A stretch of DNA of 64,000 bases from Opitutia bacterium (GCA_947377865.1 CANCHK010000003.1:1-64000), one strand, 5' to 3'. Positions 37,400 through 46,942 are shown, counted from the stretch's first letter. Notes: generated by a model not told the origin, from the sequence alone. Program-made: numbers and translations.

Positions 37400-38107
37400 A
37401 TGAAACTGCTCCTCGCCTGCCTCCTCGCTGTCTCGGCCTTCGCGGCCGACGTCGCCAAGCCCCACGTCCCTCTGGCCCAGCAGCCGCTGCGTATGGCCAA
37501 GGACATCGCGGCCTTCGAAGCCGCCGACAAAGCAAACCCTCCGCCCCAGCACGCCTTACTCTTCTCGGGCGCCAGCACGCTGCGCATGTGGAAGAACGTC
37601 GCCGAGGAAATGAAGCCCTACCCGGTGATCAACCGCGGCTTCGGCGGTTCCTACACCACCGAGGTCCTCGGCTACATGGACCGCATCACGTTGCCCTACC
37701 ACCCGCGCGTCATTGTCTTCCAGTGCGGAGGCAACGACGTGAACGCCGGCGACGAGCCCTCCGCCCCGATCGGCCGCATCCGCGAATACCTGGCCCGCGT
37801 CCGCAAGGAAAACCCGAACTGCGCCGTGGTCTTCATGGCCACGACCCGCGCGCCTTCCCGCAAGGCCAAGTGGGAGCAACTCGACGAATACAACCGACAG
37901 CTCGAACAGATTACGAAGGAAGGCAAAGGGCTCTGGTACGTGGATATCAACGTCGCGCTCAACCTGCCGAACGGCGAGGGCAAGCCTGGGCACTATCTCA
38001 AGGATAACCTCCACCCCGACGTCGACGGCTTCAAGGCCATCGCCAAGGTCCTGAAGCCCGCCGTCGACGCCGCCTGGCAGGCGACCGAAGCTGCATTTAA
38101 AAGGTAA
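37400..38107 (+). CDS. Exported SGNH/GDSL-like hydrolase (tandem copy 2)
   Basis: Highly similar to the 36653 product; LFSGASTLRMW; CGGNDVN; DNLHPDVDG. Confidence 0.83.
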   Translation: MKLLLACLLAVSAFAADVAKPHVPLAQQPLRMAKDIAAFEAADKANPPPQHALLFSGASTLRMWKNVAEEMKPYPVINRGFGGSYTTEVLGYMDRITLPYHPRVIVFQCGGNDVNAGDEPSAPIGRIREYLARVRKENPNCAVVFMATTRAPSRKAKWEQLDEYNRQLEQITKEGKGLWYVDINVALNLPNGEGKPGHYLKDNLHPDVDGFKAIAKVLKPAVDAAWQATEAAFKR

Positions 38108-38109
38108 TC

Positions 38110-38332
38110 GCGGTTAGCGGTTGGCGGTTAGCGGCTAGGATAAAACCTGACCCATCAGCCTGACTTGAATGGGTAGGGTCGGGACCGCGTCACGACATAG
38201 AACCGCTGAGGCGACTGCATCGCGCCTCGCAACGGCCTGCCACCCGCCACCCGGGGCTGCCACCAGCCACCTGAAATTTACCCGGGTAGCACTTCGCTAC
38301 CCGCCAGCCGCCCACCGCTGACCGCCAACACC
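38110..38332. repeat. Composite intergenic element: outer GCGGTTAGCGGTTGGCGG facing arrays with nested REP-like and GCCACCCGCCACC units
   Basis: Arms about 38110-38136 and 38301-38332; REP 38172-38196; GCCACC repeat 38239-38273; hairpin GGGTAGC-ACTTC-GCTACCC 38284-38302. Confidence 0.75.
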
Positions 38333-38370
38333 TGCTTCGGGTGGTTTGCCCGCGACACCTTGTCTTTACC

Positions 38371-38405
38371 TATACTCCATACTCGATACTCCATACTCTC
38401 ATACC
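38371..38405. repeat. Degenerate TATACTCCATACTCGATACTCCATACTC microrepeat upstream of an MFS gene
   Basis: Direct inspection. Confidence 0.85.
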
Positions 38406-38406
38406 G

Positions 38407-39666
38407 ATGCACGAACCCTCCGCCAGTCCCGCCGCCGAACGTTTTCCGAACGGGCCGTTCACGCGCTACATGGTCGGCGAAGGGATCTCGATGACCGGCA
38501 CCTGGATGCAGGGCATGGCGCTTGGCTGGGTGATGACCGAAGTGGTAGTCCGCGACGGACTCCAACGCTACGAAGGCCTCCTGCAGGCGGCGCCCCATCT
38601 CGCGAGCGGTCTCGTCATGCTGGCGCTCTTCCGCCTCGGTGGAGCTTACGCCGACCGACACGATAAGCGTTTCATCCTCCAAGTCTGTCAGGTGGCTCAA
38701 ATCGGCTTCGCCCTTGCGATCGGTCAGCTCGTCGCGCACGGATCCTTGCACACCTGGCACCTCATTGTGGCCGCGGCCCTTCTCGGCATCTCCAGCTCAT
38801 TTGAGATGCCCGCCGCTGCGGCAATTGTCCCAGAACTGGTCGCCAAAGAGAACGTCGCGAAGGCCATCTCTGTGGATCGCGCGGTCTTCCACGCCACCCG
38901 ACTGGTCGGCCCGGCCGCCGCCGGCTTTCTTGTCGGACGCTACGGCGCCGAATGGGCATTCTACCTGAACGCAGCATCCTTCTTAGCCCTGATGGTCGCC
39001 CTAACCACGCTGCCGAGACGGCCGCAGGGATCGGCCGAAGAAGAACTGAAACGTCAAGGGGGAGCAGGCGAAGGCTTTCGGCATGTGCGCCAGGACAAGC
39101 CTAGCCTCGCGATGGTCGCACTGCTCGCCACCAATACGCTCTTCGTCTTCCCGGTCATCATTGTACTGCTTCCGCTCTACGCGAAGAATGACCTCCATGC
39201 CACGCCTCAGGAGATGGGATTGCTTATGCTCTGCTCCGGATTGGGCTCGGTCTCGGGCTCACTCCTCATCATGGCCCTTCGCCCGAGCCTTCGCCGCCTC
39301 GCCATCCTCACCGGCATGATCCTCGCGTGCGGAGCGCTTGTCAGCCTGAGCCAGGCGCATGACCTCGTCTGGGCAGGCGCCTCGCTCGTCTGCCTGGCGG
39401 TCGGGGTCTCGACGCTCGTCGGCCTAGCCAACACGATCGTACAAGAACGCTCTCCCTCTGAGCTGCGAGGGCGCGTCTCGGCCGTCGCTGGCCTGAGCTT
39501 CTTCGGCTTCCTGCCTTTCGCTGCGATCATCATGGGCTGGATGACTGACCTCTTCAAATTGCGTAATGTGCTGCTCGGCTCGTCGATCTGCTACGCCGTC
39601 ATCGGCTTCCTTGTGATGCTCACCGTCGGCAGTAAGGTGACGGGTGAGCGGGAGCAGGAAACTTAA
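38407..39666 (+). CDS. MFS transporter
   Basis: GPFTRYMVGEGISMTGTWMQGMALGWVM; multi-TM; VQERSPSELRGRVSAV. Confidence 0.88.
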   Translation: MHEPSASPAAERFPNGPFTRYMVGEGISMTGTWMQGMALGWVMTEVVVRDGLQRYEGLLQAAPHLASGLVMLALFRLGGAYADRHDKRFILQVCQVAQIGFALAIGQLVAHGSLHTWHLIVAAALLGISSSFEMPAAAAIVPELVAKENVAKAISVDRAVFHATRLVGPAAAGFLVGRYGAEWAFYLNAASFLALMVALTTLPRRPQGSAEEELKRQGGAGEGFRHVRQDKPSLAMVALLATNTLFVFPVIIVLLPLYAKNDLHATPQEMGLLMLCSGLGSVSGSLLIMALRPSLRRLAILTGMILACGALVSLSQAHDLVWAGASLVCLAVGVSTLVGLANTIVQERSPSELRGRVSAVAGLSFFGFLPFAAIIMGWMTDLFKLRNVLLGSSICYAVIGFLVMLTVGSKVTGEREQET

Positions 39667-39668
39667 AA

Positions 39669-39794
39669 GGTAGGGACGTGATTGTCATCACGTCCGTTTG
39701 AACCGGTACGCCAAGAAATCAACCGAGGCCAGCCAAGGCCCGACGACTTCCGGCCTCGGAGTCGAACCGATGCGATGGCAATCGCATCCCTACC
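39669..39794. repeat. REPIN-like pair: GGTAGGGACGTGATTGTCATCACGTCC and facing GGTAGGGATGCGATTGCCATCGCATC
   Basis: Arms 39669-39695 (+) and 39769-39794 (-), each a GTAG+hairpin unit. Confidence 0.85.
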
Positions 39795-39836
39795 CCAACC
39801 CCTGCCCCTATCCCTCGCGAACTGGTTCGCGTAAAG

Positions 39837-39911
39837 TGGTGCTCCCGTTGGGAGTCGAACCCAAATCGCCGGCTTCGGAGGCTAGCATTCTATCCATTGA
39901 AATACAGGAGC
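39837..39911 (-). tRNA. tRNA-Arg (CCG)
   Basis: GCTCCTG...CGGGAGC acceptor, loop CTCCGAA, T-arm GGGTTCGACTCCC, encoded CCA. Confidence 0.9.
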
Positions 39912-39981
39912 GTGAGGGCTTAAAATCTTCCTAATCGAGGGTTAGTCAACCCTTCCCGAACCGGGCACCGTTTGACTGGCC

Positions 39982-41253
39982 TTATTTCGCAGGCATGACG
40001 CGGTCGGCGAAATCGACATAGCTCTTCCAGTCCTCGAGGAGGATGTCGTGCTTACCAGGGCGGACGTGGTAACCGATGGTCTGGCCGACGGACTTGCTGA
40101 TGGGCGGGTATTCCTTGGTGCCGAGTCCAGGCAGGCCGAGCACATGGTAGACGGGGTCGGTGTGCACGGCGCCGAGGAACTCTCCGACAGGATCAGCCCA
40201 GCTGTCTTCCGAAGCGCTGGCGACGTAGAGCGGGCGCGGCGCGGAGAGCGCGAGCAGGTAATGGGCGTCGAGCGGGAGCTTATCTTCGTGTTCGGAGAAG
40301 GTCTCGAAGCGCGCGGTAAACCAATGCGGGAAACCGCGGCCAGGATAATGGCCGGTGATGACACCGACGGTCTCGCCGAAGATGCGCTTATTGAGCGCGG
40401 CACCGCCGCAGCCGGAGTCATTGGAGATCACGAACGCGAAACGCTGGTCCTGCGCGCCGGCCCAGAGCGATGCCTTCCCGAGACGCGAATGCCCATGCAC
40501 GGCGGCGCGCTTAGCGTCGACGGACGGCACTTTCTCGAGGACGTCAAGCATGCGCGAAAGCCCCCAAGACCAACAGCCTATGGCGGCCCAATCGCCGTCC
40601 TTCCACTGGGTGTTCATGCCATCGGGCGAAATCGCCGCCCGGAAACCACTCTTCCACCCCTCGGGATGGTCAGGCTCGAAATCACCATAATAAGCCGTGG
40701 CGGAAGCGTAGCCCCGATCGATGAGCATCTCGAACTCCCAGCGACGCGCCTGACCACCCCGCAAGGCCGGGTCGGCTTGGGTGGTGCCCTTCAAAGCCCA
40801 CGGCTTTGAGACCCAGCTCGAGGCGACGAAGACCGCCGGGTCTTCGGTGGTGGTGTGATTGCTACCGAAGTTGAGCCCTACGAAGACAGGGGCGGGACGC
40901 TTCGCCGCATTGGGCACATAGAGCAGCATGTCGAACGACGGGCCCTTCTTGCCGATGGGCCAGACCTTGAACTGGGTGCGCGTGGCCTTGCCGCCGAAAG
41001 CTTCTTTAGACTGTTCACGAATCTCAACCGCCGCATCAGCCTGTAGTTTCGAGGTATCCGGCGTGCGCCCGAACATATTCTCTTCGACAAGACGAAAGAC
41101 CTCCGGACGGCGGACCTCGTTCCACATCTTCGCGTCGTTCACCTTGCGGCCGTCGGCGCAGACGAGCGGATCGGGTAACGTATAGGGCGGCACCTTCGAC
41201 TCTTCGGAAATGGTCGGTGGAATCGCGGCTAGGAGGAGCAAGGGTAGCAGCAT
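39982..41253 (-). CDS. Exported CE15 glucuronoyl esterase-like hydrolase
   Basis: Signal peptide MLLPLLLLAAIPP; VHGHSRLGKASLWAGAQDQRFAFVISNDSGCGGAALNKRIFGETV. Confidence 0.82.
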   Translation of the reverse strand: MLLPLLLLAAIPPTISEESKVPPYTLPDPLVCADGRKVNDAKMWNEVRRPEVFRLVEENMFGRTPDTSKLQADAAVEIREQSKEAFGGKATRTQFKVWPIGKKGPSFDMLLYVPNAAKRPAPVFVGLNFGSNHTTTEDPAVFVASSWVSKPWALKGTTQADPALRGGQARRWEFEMLIDRGYASATAYYGDFEPDHPEGWKSGFRAAISPDGMNTQWKDGDWAAIGCWSWGLSRMLDVLEKVPSVDAKRAAVHGHSRLGKASLWAGAQDQRFAFVISNDSGCGGAALNKRIFGETVGVITGHYPGRGFPHWFTARFETFSEHEDKLPLDAHYLLALSAPRPLYVASASEDSWADPVGEFLGAVHTDPVYHVLGLPGLGTKEYPPISKSVGQTIGYHVRPGKHDILLEDWKSYVDFADRVMPAK

Positions 41254-41255
41254 GG

Positions 41256-41308
41256 CGCGACTATGCGTGATTTGGCGGCTCATGGGAGCCAAATCACGCA
41301 TAGTCGCG
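41256..41308. repeat. Perfect 21-bp inverted repeat just upstream of the CE15 start codon
   Basis: CGCGACTATGCGTGATTTGGC / GCCAAATCACGCATAGTCGCG, 11-nt spacer. Confidence 0.95.
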
Positions 41309-41563
41309 AGGGGACACGGGTTTCGCTGGCACGGGGACAAGGTAGGGTCGGGACCGCGTCACGACATAGCTGTAATTGGGTAGGGTCGAGCATCCCTGCT
41401 CGACCGCGGCCGACCAAGGATGGTCAGCCCTACCTCGAGACATAGCTCAAAGGGAAACCGGATAGTTAGCTGGGGTAAATGTCCGCAGCATACATTCCGG
41501 TTTCCGGCCTCCCCTTGAGTTAAGCCACCCCGTGTCCCCGTGTCCACGTCCCACGTGCCCACT
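41309..41563. repeat. Composite nested element: outer GGGGACACGG/CCGTGTCCCC arrays, REP copy 41342-41370, REPIN 41380-41435, inner AAAGGGAAACCGGAT/ATTCCGGTTTCC arms
   Basis: Direct inspection of nested complementary segments. Confidence 0.8.
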
Positions 41564-41580
41564 CGCAGCGTCAGCCGCGC

Positions 41581-42075
41581 TCACCTCTCCCAGATTTCAA
41601 ACGCGTACTTCAGCCCCTCATACTCACCCTCCTTCGACGAAACGAGTTTCGTAAAATAACGCTGCCAATCAGAGGGGAAGAAACGGTCGCCGTCAAAGTC
41701 GCGGTCAATGCGGGTGATGAGGAGACGTTCGCACAGCGGCAGGCCTTCGGCATAGATGCGCTCACCACCGGTGATCCAGGTCGGCCCCTGCCACTGGTCC
41801 ATGCGCTCGGCGATAATGATGGCCTCGGCTAGGGATGTCGCCTGCTCGGCACCGGGAAAGGATTTGGACGGATCACGCGAGACGACCACGGTACCCCGCC
41901 CCGGCAAAGCCTTACCGAGTTCGGCGTAGCAAGCCGGTCCTTCAATCATGACACCCCCAGCGGTCCGGTCCATGAACCAAGCCAGGTCTTCGGGAATATG
42001 CCAAGGAAGCCTGCCCTCCATGCCGATGACCCCGTTACGGGCCACGGCAACGATGCAATGAAGGGGCTTAGGCAC
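41581..42075 (-). CDS. folA: Dihydrofolate reductase (GTG start proposed)
   Basis: LHCIVAVARNGVIGMEGRLPWHIPEDLAWF; ITGGERIYAEGLPLCERLLITRI. Confidence 0.88.
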   Translation of the reverse strand: MPKPLHCIVAVARNGVIGMEGRLPWHIPEDLAWFMDRTAGGVMIEGPACYAELGKALPGRGTVVVSRDPSKSFPGAEQATSLAEAIIIAERMDQWQGPTWITGGERIYAEGLPLCERLLITRIDRDFDGDRFFPSDWQRYFTKLVSSKEGEYEGLKYAFEIWER

Positions 42076-42170
42076 GGCCCAAAGGGATGTTAATAACCCC
42101 GCCGGACGCAAGCACCAGGGAAGGCTTGGACTGATTGACACCCGCCGAAAGACTGGGGTAAGTTGACCGA

Positions 42171-43763
42171 ATGATTACCTGGCTCCAGAACGCCACCGGC
42201 AAGCACCACCGCATAATCTTTGGATTCCTGCTCGTGGTCATCGTGGTCTCCTTCGTCTTTTACGGCTTCGCCGGTCGCGGCGCACTCCGTGGCTCTGGCT
42301 CCTACATGTATCAGGGCGTCGACCTAAACGACCCAGCCGTACGCTCCCGCTTCCGCGACGCGACCTTCTTCGCACAGATGACCGGGCAGCGCATGGACAA
42401 CAACGGCCTCGTGCAGCGCGTCGCTGAACTTAGCCTCGCAGACTCCCTTGGCATCCCCTCTCCCTCCGACGTCGAGATCCGCCGCGTCGCCCGCGAGATG
42501 ACCACCTCACCCGACGGTAAGAACACGGATGGTCTCGATAAGTTCCTGGAGTTCGCCGCCAAACAGCTGGACACTTCCGATCTGGCAACCCGCGCCCGTT
42601 TCGAAACCTACATCAAGGATACCTGGCGCATCCAGAAAGCCATCAGCACCCTCGCCGGCACCGGCCACGCCACCGCCAGCCAGATTAAACGCATCCTCGA
42701 GCGCGAACGTGCCAAATGGACCGTCGACGTCGCCACCTTCGCCGCGGCCGGCTTCAAGCCCGAGGTCAAGGTTGACGAAGCCAAGGTGAAGGAATCCTTT
42801 ACGGCCAACATCGAAAACTACCGCCTGCCCCCGCAGGTCGCCGTCACCGCCGTCACCATCGCCCCCACCGTCGCCGACACCGCGCCGGTAACCGACGACG
42901 AAATCATCAACATGGGCTATAATCAGGCTGAGAAGTTCAAGTTCGAGACCGGCAAGGTCAAGGAACAGGCCCTGGCTAAACGCGCCGAGCTCGAGAAGCT
43001 CGTCCGCGCCGACCGCGCGATTACCAACCTCGCCGGACAGGTCTCCGACGAACTCGCCGAGAAGTTCGCCATCGATGCCGCCAAGGCCGACAGCAAGGAG
43101 CTCGCTGCCTGGATCAAGGCTAAGAACGCCAAGGTAATCGTAATTCCCTCCTTCGAAGTCATCAATCCTCCCACCGTCGCCAAGGTGCCTGCCGAAGCCT
43201 TGCGCGTCGCCGGCGAACTCACCGAAAAGGAATGGCGCACCGAAGTCTACCGCTCCGAAGAAGGCGCCACCTTCGTCTTCCTAAATAAGCGTACCGCCGA
43301 TCGCCTCCCGACCTATGACGAAGCCAAGACCAAGGCCGTCGAGAACTGGAAGAAGTCCCAACTCAACCGACTCCTCGCCGACGAAGTATCCAAAGTTGGC
43401 AAGGCCCTCCAGTCCGACGTCGCCGCCGGCAAGACCTTCACCGAGAGCGCCAAAGCCCATAAGCTCGCGCTGACCTCACCCGAAGCCTTCTCCGTTTACT
43501 CCGTCCCCGAAGCGCTCAACGGCGCCAACGAGAACACTGGCCTCCTCATCGAAGCCGCCGGCGTAGGCAAGCTGACCTCCGCCATCCGCGTGACGAACGG
43601 AGACTACGTCTTCATCCGTCCAGCCAAGAGAGATCTACCCGAGGACAAGACCGGCGCCGAAGAGAGCCGTCAGTTCGTCCAGCGCGTCTCCCAGCGTAAC
43701 GCCTACTTCACCGGCATCGGCCTGATCCAGGACATCATCCCGGCCCCCGTCCAAGCCAAGTAA
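42171..43763 (+). CDS. Membrane-anchored SurA_N/PpiD-like periplasmic chaperone
   Basis: Single N-terminal TM MITWLQNATGKHHRIIFGFLLVVIVVSFVFYGFAGR; SurA-like organisation. Confidence 0.65.
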   Translation: MITWLQNATGKHHRIIFGFLLVVIVVSFVFYGFAGRGALRGSGSYMYQGVDLNDPAVRSRFRDATFFAQMTGQRMDNNGLVQRVAELSLADSLGIPSPSDVEIRRVAREMTTSPDGKNTDGLDKFLEFAAKQLDTSDLATRARFETYIKDTWRIQKAISTLAGTGHATASQIKRILERERAKWTVDVATFAAAGFKPEVKVDEAKVKESFTANIENYRLPPQVAVTAVTIAPTVADTAPVTDDEIINMGYNQAEKFKFETGKVKEQALAKRAELEKLVRADRAITNLAGQVSDELAEKFAIDAAKADSKELAAWIKAKNAKVIVIPSFEVINPPTVAKVPAEALRVAGELTEKEWRTEVYRSEEGATFVFLNKRTADRLPTYDEAKTKAVENWKKSQLNRLLADEVSKVGKALQSDVAAGKTFTESAKAHKLALTSPEAFSVYSVPEALNGANENTGLLIEAAGVGKLTSAIRVTNGDYVFIRPAKRDLPEDKTGAEESRQFVQRVSQRNAYFTGIGLIQDIIPAPVQAK

Positions 43764-43783
43764 GGGAGTCTTAAGGCCCACTG

Positions 43784-43819
43784 GAACCCCTCCGGAGGCC
43801 TCCTCCCGAGGGGTTCTTT
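43784..43819 (+). terminator. Intrinsic terminator
   Basis: GAACCCCTCCGGAGGCCTCCTCCCGAGGGGTTCTTT. Confidence 0.85.
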
Positions 43820-43844
43820 ATTTGGCCCCGATTACGGCTTTACC

Positions 43845-43878
43845 AACCCCTACCCCAACCCCTACCCCTTTCCCTATC
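43845..43878. repeat. C-rich (CCCCNN)n array immediately upstream of gltX
   Basis: aacccctaccccaacccctacccctttccctat. Confidence 0.85.
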
Positions 43879-43881
43879 CAA

Positions 43882-45246
43882 ATGTCCCAGGTCCGCGTCC
43901 GCTTCGCTCCCAGCCCTACCGGCTTCTTCCACATCGGAAGCGCCCGGACGGCCCTATTCAACTGGCTCTACGCCCGCCACACGGGCGGTAAGTTCATCCT
44001 CCGCATTGAGGACACCGACAAGGAGCGCAACTCCGAGGCCTTCCTGAAGGTAATCTTCGACTCGATGCGCTGGCTCGGCATGGATTGGGACGAAGGCCCC
44101 GAGGTCGGCGGCGACTTTGGACCGTACTTCCAGTCGCAGCGCACGGAACTCTATAAGGCCAAGCTCCAGGAGCTCGCCGCCAAAGGCCGCGCCTACGAGA
44201 AGGACGGCGCCTGGTGGCTCCGTCTCGAAGGCGCCCGCTCCGCCGCCTACGACGAACACCTGAAGAAGGATTACGAGAAAGTCGACGCCGCCCCGATGGT
44301 ACTGCACGACATGGTCCGCGGACAGGTCGCCCGCGTCGAAGACCGCGACTTCGTGATCTTCCGCTCCAACGGCGAACCGGTCTTCCACTTCGTCAACGTC
44401 GTCGACGACATCGAGATGCAGATCACGCACGTGATCCGCGGCGAGGACCACCTCTCCAACACCTCGAAGCACCTCGAGCTCTTCAAGGCCTTCGGCGCCA
44501 AACCGCCCATCTACGGCCACATCCCGCTCATCCTCAAGACCGACGGTCCCGGCAAGATGTCCAAGCGCGACAAGGGCGCCCTCATCGAGGAGTACCAGCA
44601 GCGCCGCTACCTGCCCTCCGCCGTCCGTAACTACCTCTGCCTGCTCGGCTGGACGCCCGCCGACGGCAAGGAAGTGCTGCCAATCGAAGAGATCATCAAG
44701 CAGTTCGAAATCTCTGCGGTGCACCAGTCCAACGCACGCTTCGACGAGCGGAAGATGTCGCATATCAACGCGCAGACGCTCCGCGGCCTGCCCGCCGCCG
44801 AATTCGCCACGCTCGCCCGCCCGATCCTGCTCGAGACCAAAGTCATCGACGCCTCAGTCTCCGATGCCCGCCTCACCGAGGTCCTCGGCATCGTCCAGGA
44901 GAAGGTGACCTCCCTCGAACACTTGCCTGAGTTCATGGGCTTCTTTTTCACCGCCGACTTCAAGAAGGACGAAGGCGCGATGGCCAACCTCACCAAGAAG
45001 GGCGGCGACCCAGTCGCCCGCATTCGCGAGCTCTTGCCCACCCTCGAAGCCGCCGCCTGGACCGAGCCGGCCCTCGAAGCCGCGTTCGCCGCCGTCGGCG
45101 CCGCCCACGAGCGCAAGCCCACCGACTACTTTGCTCCGGCCCGCTTCGCGACTTCCGGTCAGGGCGGTGGCGCCCACCTTCTGGGCGTCCTCCGCGTCCT
45201 CGGACGTGATACCACCCTCGCCCGCCTCAAGGCCTTCATCGCTTAA
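43882..45246 (+). CDS. gltX: Glutamate--tRNA ligase
   Basis: [52 protein letters not shown]. Confidence 0.97.
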   Translation: MSQVRVRFAPSPTGFFHIGSARTALFNWLYARHTGGKFILRIEDTDKERNSEAFLKVIFDSMRWLGMDWDEGPEVGGDFGPYFQSQRTELYKAKLQELAAKGRAYEKDGAWWLRLEGARSAAYDEHLKKDYEKVDAAPMVLHDMVRGQVARVEDRDFVIFRSNGEPVFHFVNVVDDIEMQITHVIRGEDHLSNTSKHLELFKAFGAKPPIYGHIPLILKTDGPGKMSKRDKGALIEEYQQRRYLPSAVRNYLCLLGWTPADGKEVLPIEEIIKQFEISAVHQSNARFDERKMSHINAQTLRGLPAAEFATLARPILLETKVIDASVSDARLTEVLGIVQEKVTSLEHLPEFMGFFFTADFKKDEGAMANLTKKGGDPVARIRELLPTLEAAAWTEPALEAAFAAVGAAHERKPTDYFAPARFATSGQGGGAHLLGVLRVLGRDTTLARLKAFIA

Positions 45247-45253
45247 TCCGCAC

Positions 45254-46942
45254 ATGTCTTCCGAATCCCCTGCGCCGGCGGCCCACCGCCACTTCATCCA
45301 GCAAATTATCGATGCCGACCTGGCCTCGGGTAAGCATGTCTCCGTCGCCACCCGCTTCCCGCCAGAGCCCAATGGCTACCTGCACGTCGGCCACGCGAAG
45401 TCTATCTGTCTGAACTTTGGCCTCGCCCTAGAATTCAAAGGCCGCTGCCACCTCCGCATGGACGACACGAATCCGACCAAGGAAGAGGTCGAATACGTCG
45501 ACTCGATCAAGGAGGACGTCCGCTGGCTGCGCTTCGACTGGAACGAGCACTATTACCAGGCGTCGAACTACTTCGAGCGCATGCACGCCGACGCCATCAA
45601 GCTGATCAAGCTCGGCAAGGCCTACGTCTGCTTCCTCTCGCAGGACCAGATCCGCGAATTCCACGGCGACGAAAAGACGGCCGGCAAGCCGAGCCCGACC
45701 CGCGATGCTTCCGTCGACGAGAACCTCGCGGCCTTCGATAAGATGACCCGCGGCGAGTTCGACGAAGGCAAGGCGGTACTCCGCGCCAAGATTGATATGG
45801 CGTCGCCGAACATGCACATGCGCGATCCGGTCATCTACCGCATCCGCAAGGCTCATCACCACAACACTGGCGACAAGTGGTGCGTCTACCCGATGTATGA
45901 CTACGCCCACCCGCTCGAGGACGCGTACGAAGGCATCACCCACTCAATCTGCACGCTGGAGTTTGAGGTGCACCGCCCCTTCTACGACTGGCTCCTCCGC
46001 ACGCTCGATACTCCCGCCAAGCCGCAGCAAATCGAATTCGCCCGCCTCAACCTGACGTACACCGTCATGTCCAAGCGCCGCCTGCTCGAACTCGTGCAGG
46101 AGAAGCGCGTCTCCGGCTGGGACGACCCCCGCATGCCGACCATCTCCGGCATGCGCCGCCGCGGCTACACGCCCGCCGCGCTGCGCAAGTTCTGCGAGAC
46201 CATCGGCATCACGAAGAACAACTCCCTCTCCGACGTCGCCCTCCTCGAGCACGCCGTGCGCGACGACCTCAACAAGTCCTCCTCCCGCTTCATGGCGGTG
46301 CTGGACCCGGTTCGCCTCGTCATCGAGAACTACCCTGAAGGCCAGGTCGACGAACTCGACGCCGTCAACAACCCCGAGGACCCCTCCGCCGGCACCCGCA
46401 AGGTGCCCTTCTCCAAGACGCTGCTCATCGAACGCGCCGACTTCATGGAGATCCCGGAGAAGAAGTATTTCCGCCTCACGCCCGGCCAGGAGGTCCGCCT
46501 CCGCTGGGGCTACTTCGTAACCTGTACCGGCTGCAAGAAGGACGCCGCCGGCAACGTCATCGAAGTCACCTGCACCTACGATCCCGCCACCCGCGGCGGC
46601 GACGCCCCTGACGGCCGCAAGGTCAAGGGCACCATCCATTGGGTCTCTGAAAAGCATGCCGGCGACGTCGAGGTCCGCCTCTACGACCGCCTCTTCGCAC
46701 ACGAGGACCTGAATGACATCCCCGAAGGCACCGACTGGCGCACCCTCCTCAACCCCGGCTCGCTCAAGACGATCCGCGGCTTCGTCGAACCCGCCCTCCT
46801 CGCCCTCGCGCCGAGCACCCGCGTGCAGTTCGAACGCACCGGCTACTTCTGCGCCGACGCCAAGGACTCCCAGCCCGGCAAGCCCGTCTTCAACCGCACC
46901 GTCGGCCTGAAGGACTCCTGGGCGAAGGCCGTCGCGAAGTAA
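45254..46942 (+). CDS. glnS: Glutamine--tRNA ligase
   Basis: [53 protein letters not shown]. Confidence 0.96.
   Translation: MSSESPAPAAHRHFIQQIIDADLASGKHVSVATRFPPEPNGYLHVGHAKSICLNFGLALEFKGRCHLRMDDTNPTKEEVEYVDSIKEDVRWLRFDWNEHYYQASNYFERMHADAIKLIKLGKAYVCFLSQDQIREFHGDEKTAGKPSPTRDASVDENLAAFDKMTRGEFDEGKAVLRAKIDMASPNMHMRDPVIYRIRKAHHHNTGDKWCVYPMYDYAHPLEDAYEGITHSICTLEFEVHRPFYDWLLRTLDTPAKPQQIEFARLNLTYTVMSKRRLLELVQEKRVSGWDDPRMPTISGMRRRGYTPAALRKFCETIGITKNNSLSDVALLEHAVRDDLNKSSSRFMAVLDPVRLVIENYPEGQVDELDAVNNPEDPSAGTRKVPFSKTLLIERADFMEIPEKKYFRLTPGQEVRLRWGYFVTCTGCKKDAAGNVIEVTCTYDPATRGGDAPDGRKVKGTIHWVSEKHAGDVEVRLYDRLFAHEDLNDIPEGTDWRTLLNPGSLKTIRGFVEPALLALAPSTRVQFERTGYFCADAKDSQPGKPVFNRTVGLKDSWAKAVAK

Noticed and set aside
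39745-39770. tRNA remnant (GGAGTCGAACC) near tRNA-Arg(CCG)
   Set aside because: Only about 11 nt resemble a T-arm and it lies within a REPIN spacer hairpin; insufficient evidence.
45254-46942. gltX-glnS adjacency as a novel arrangement
   Set aside because: Adjacent aminoacyl-tRNA synthetase genes of related families; both proteins look canonical.
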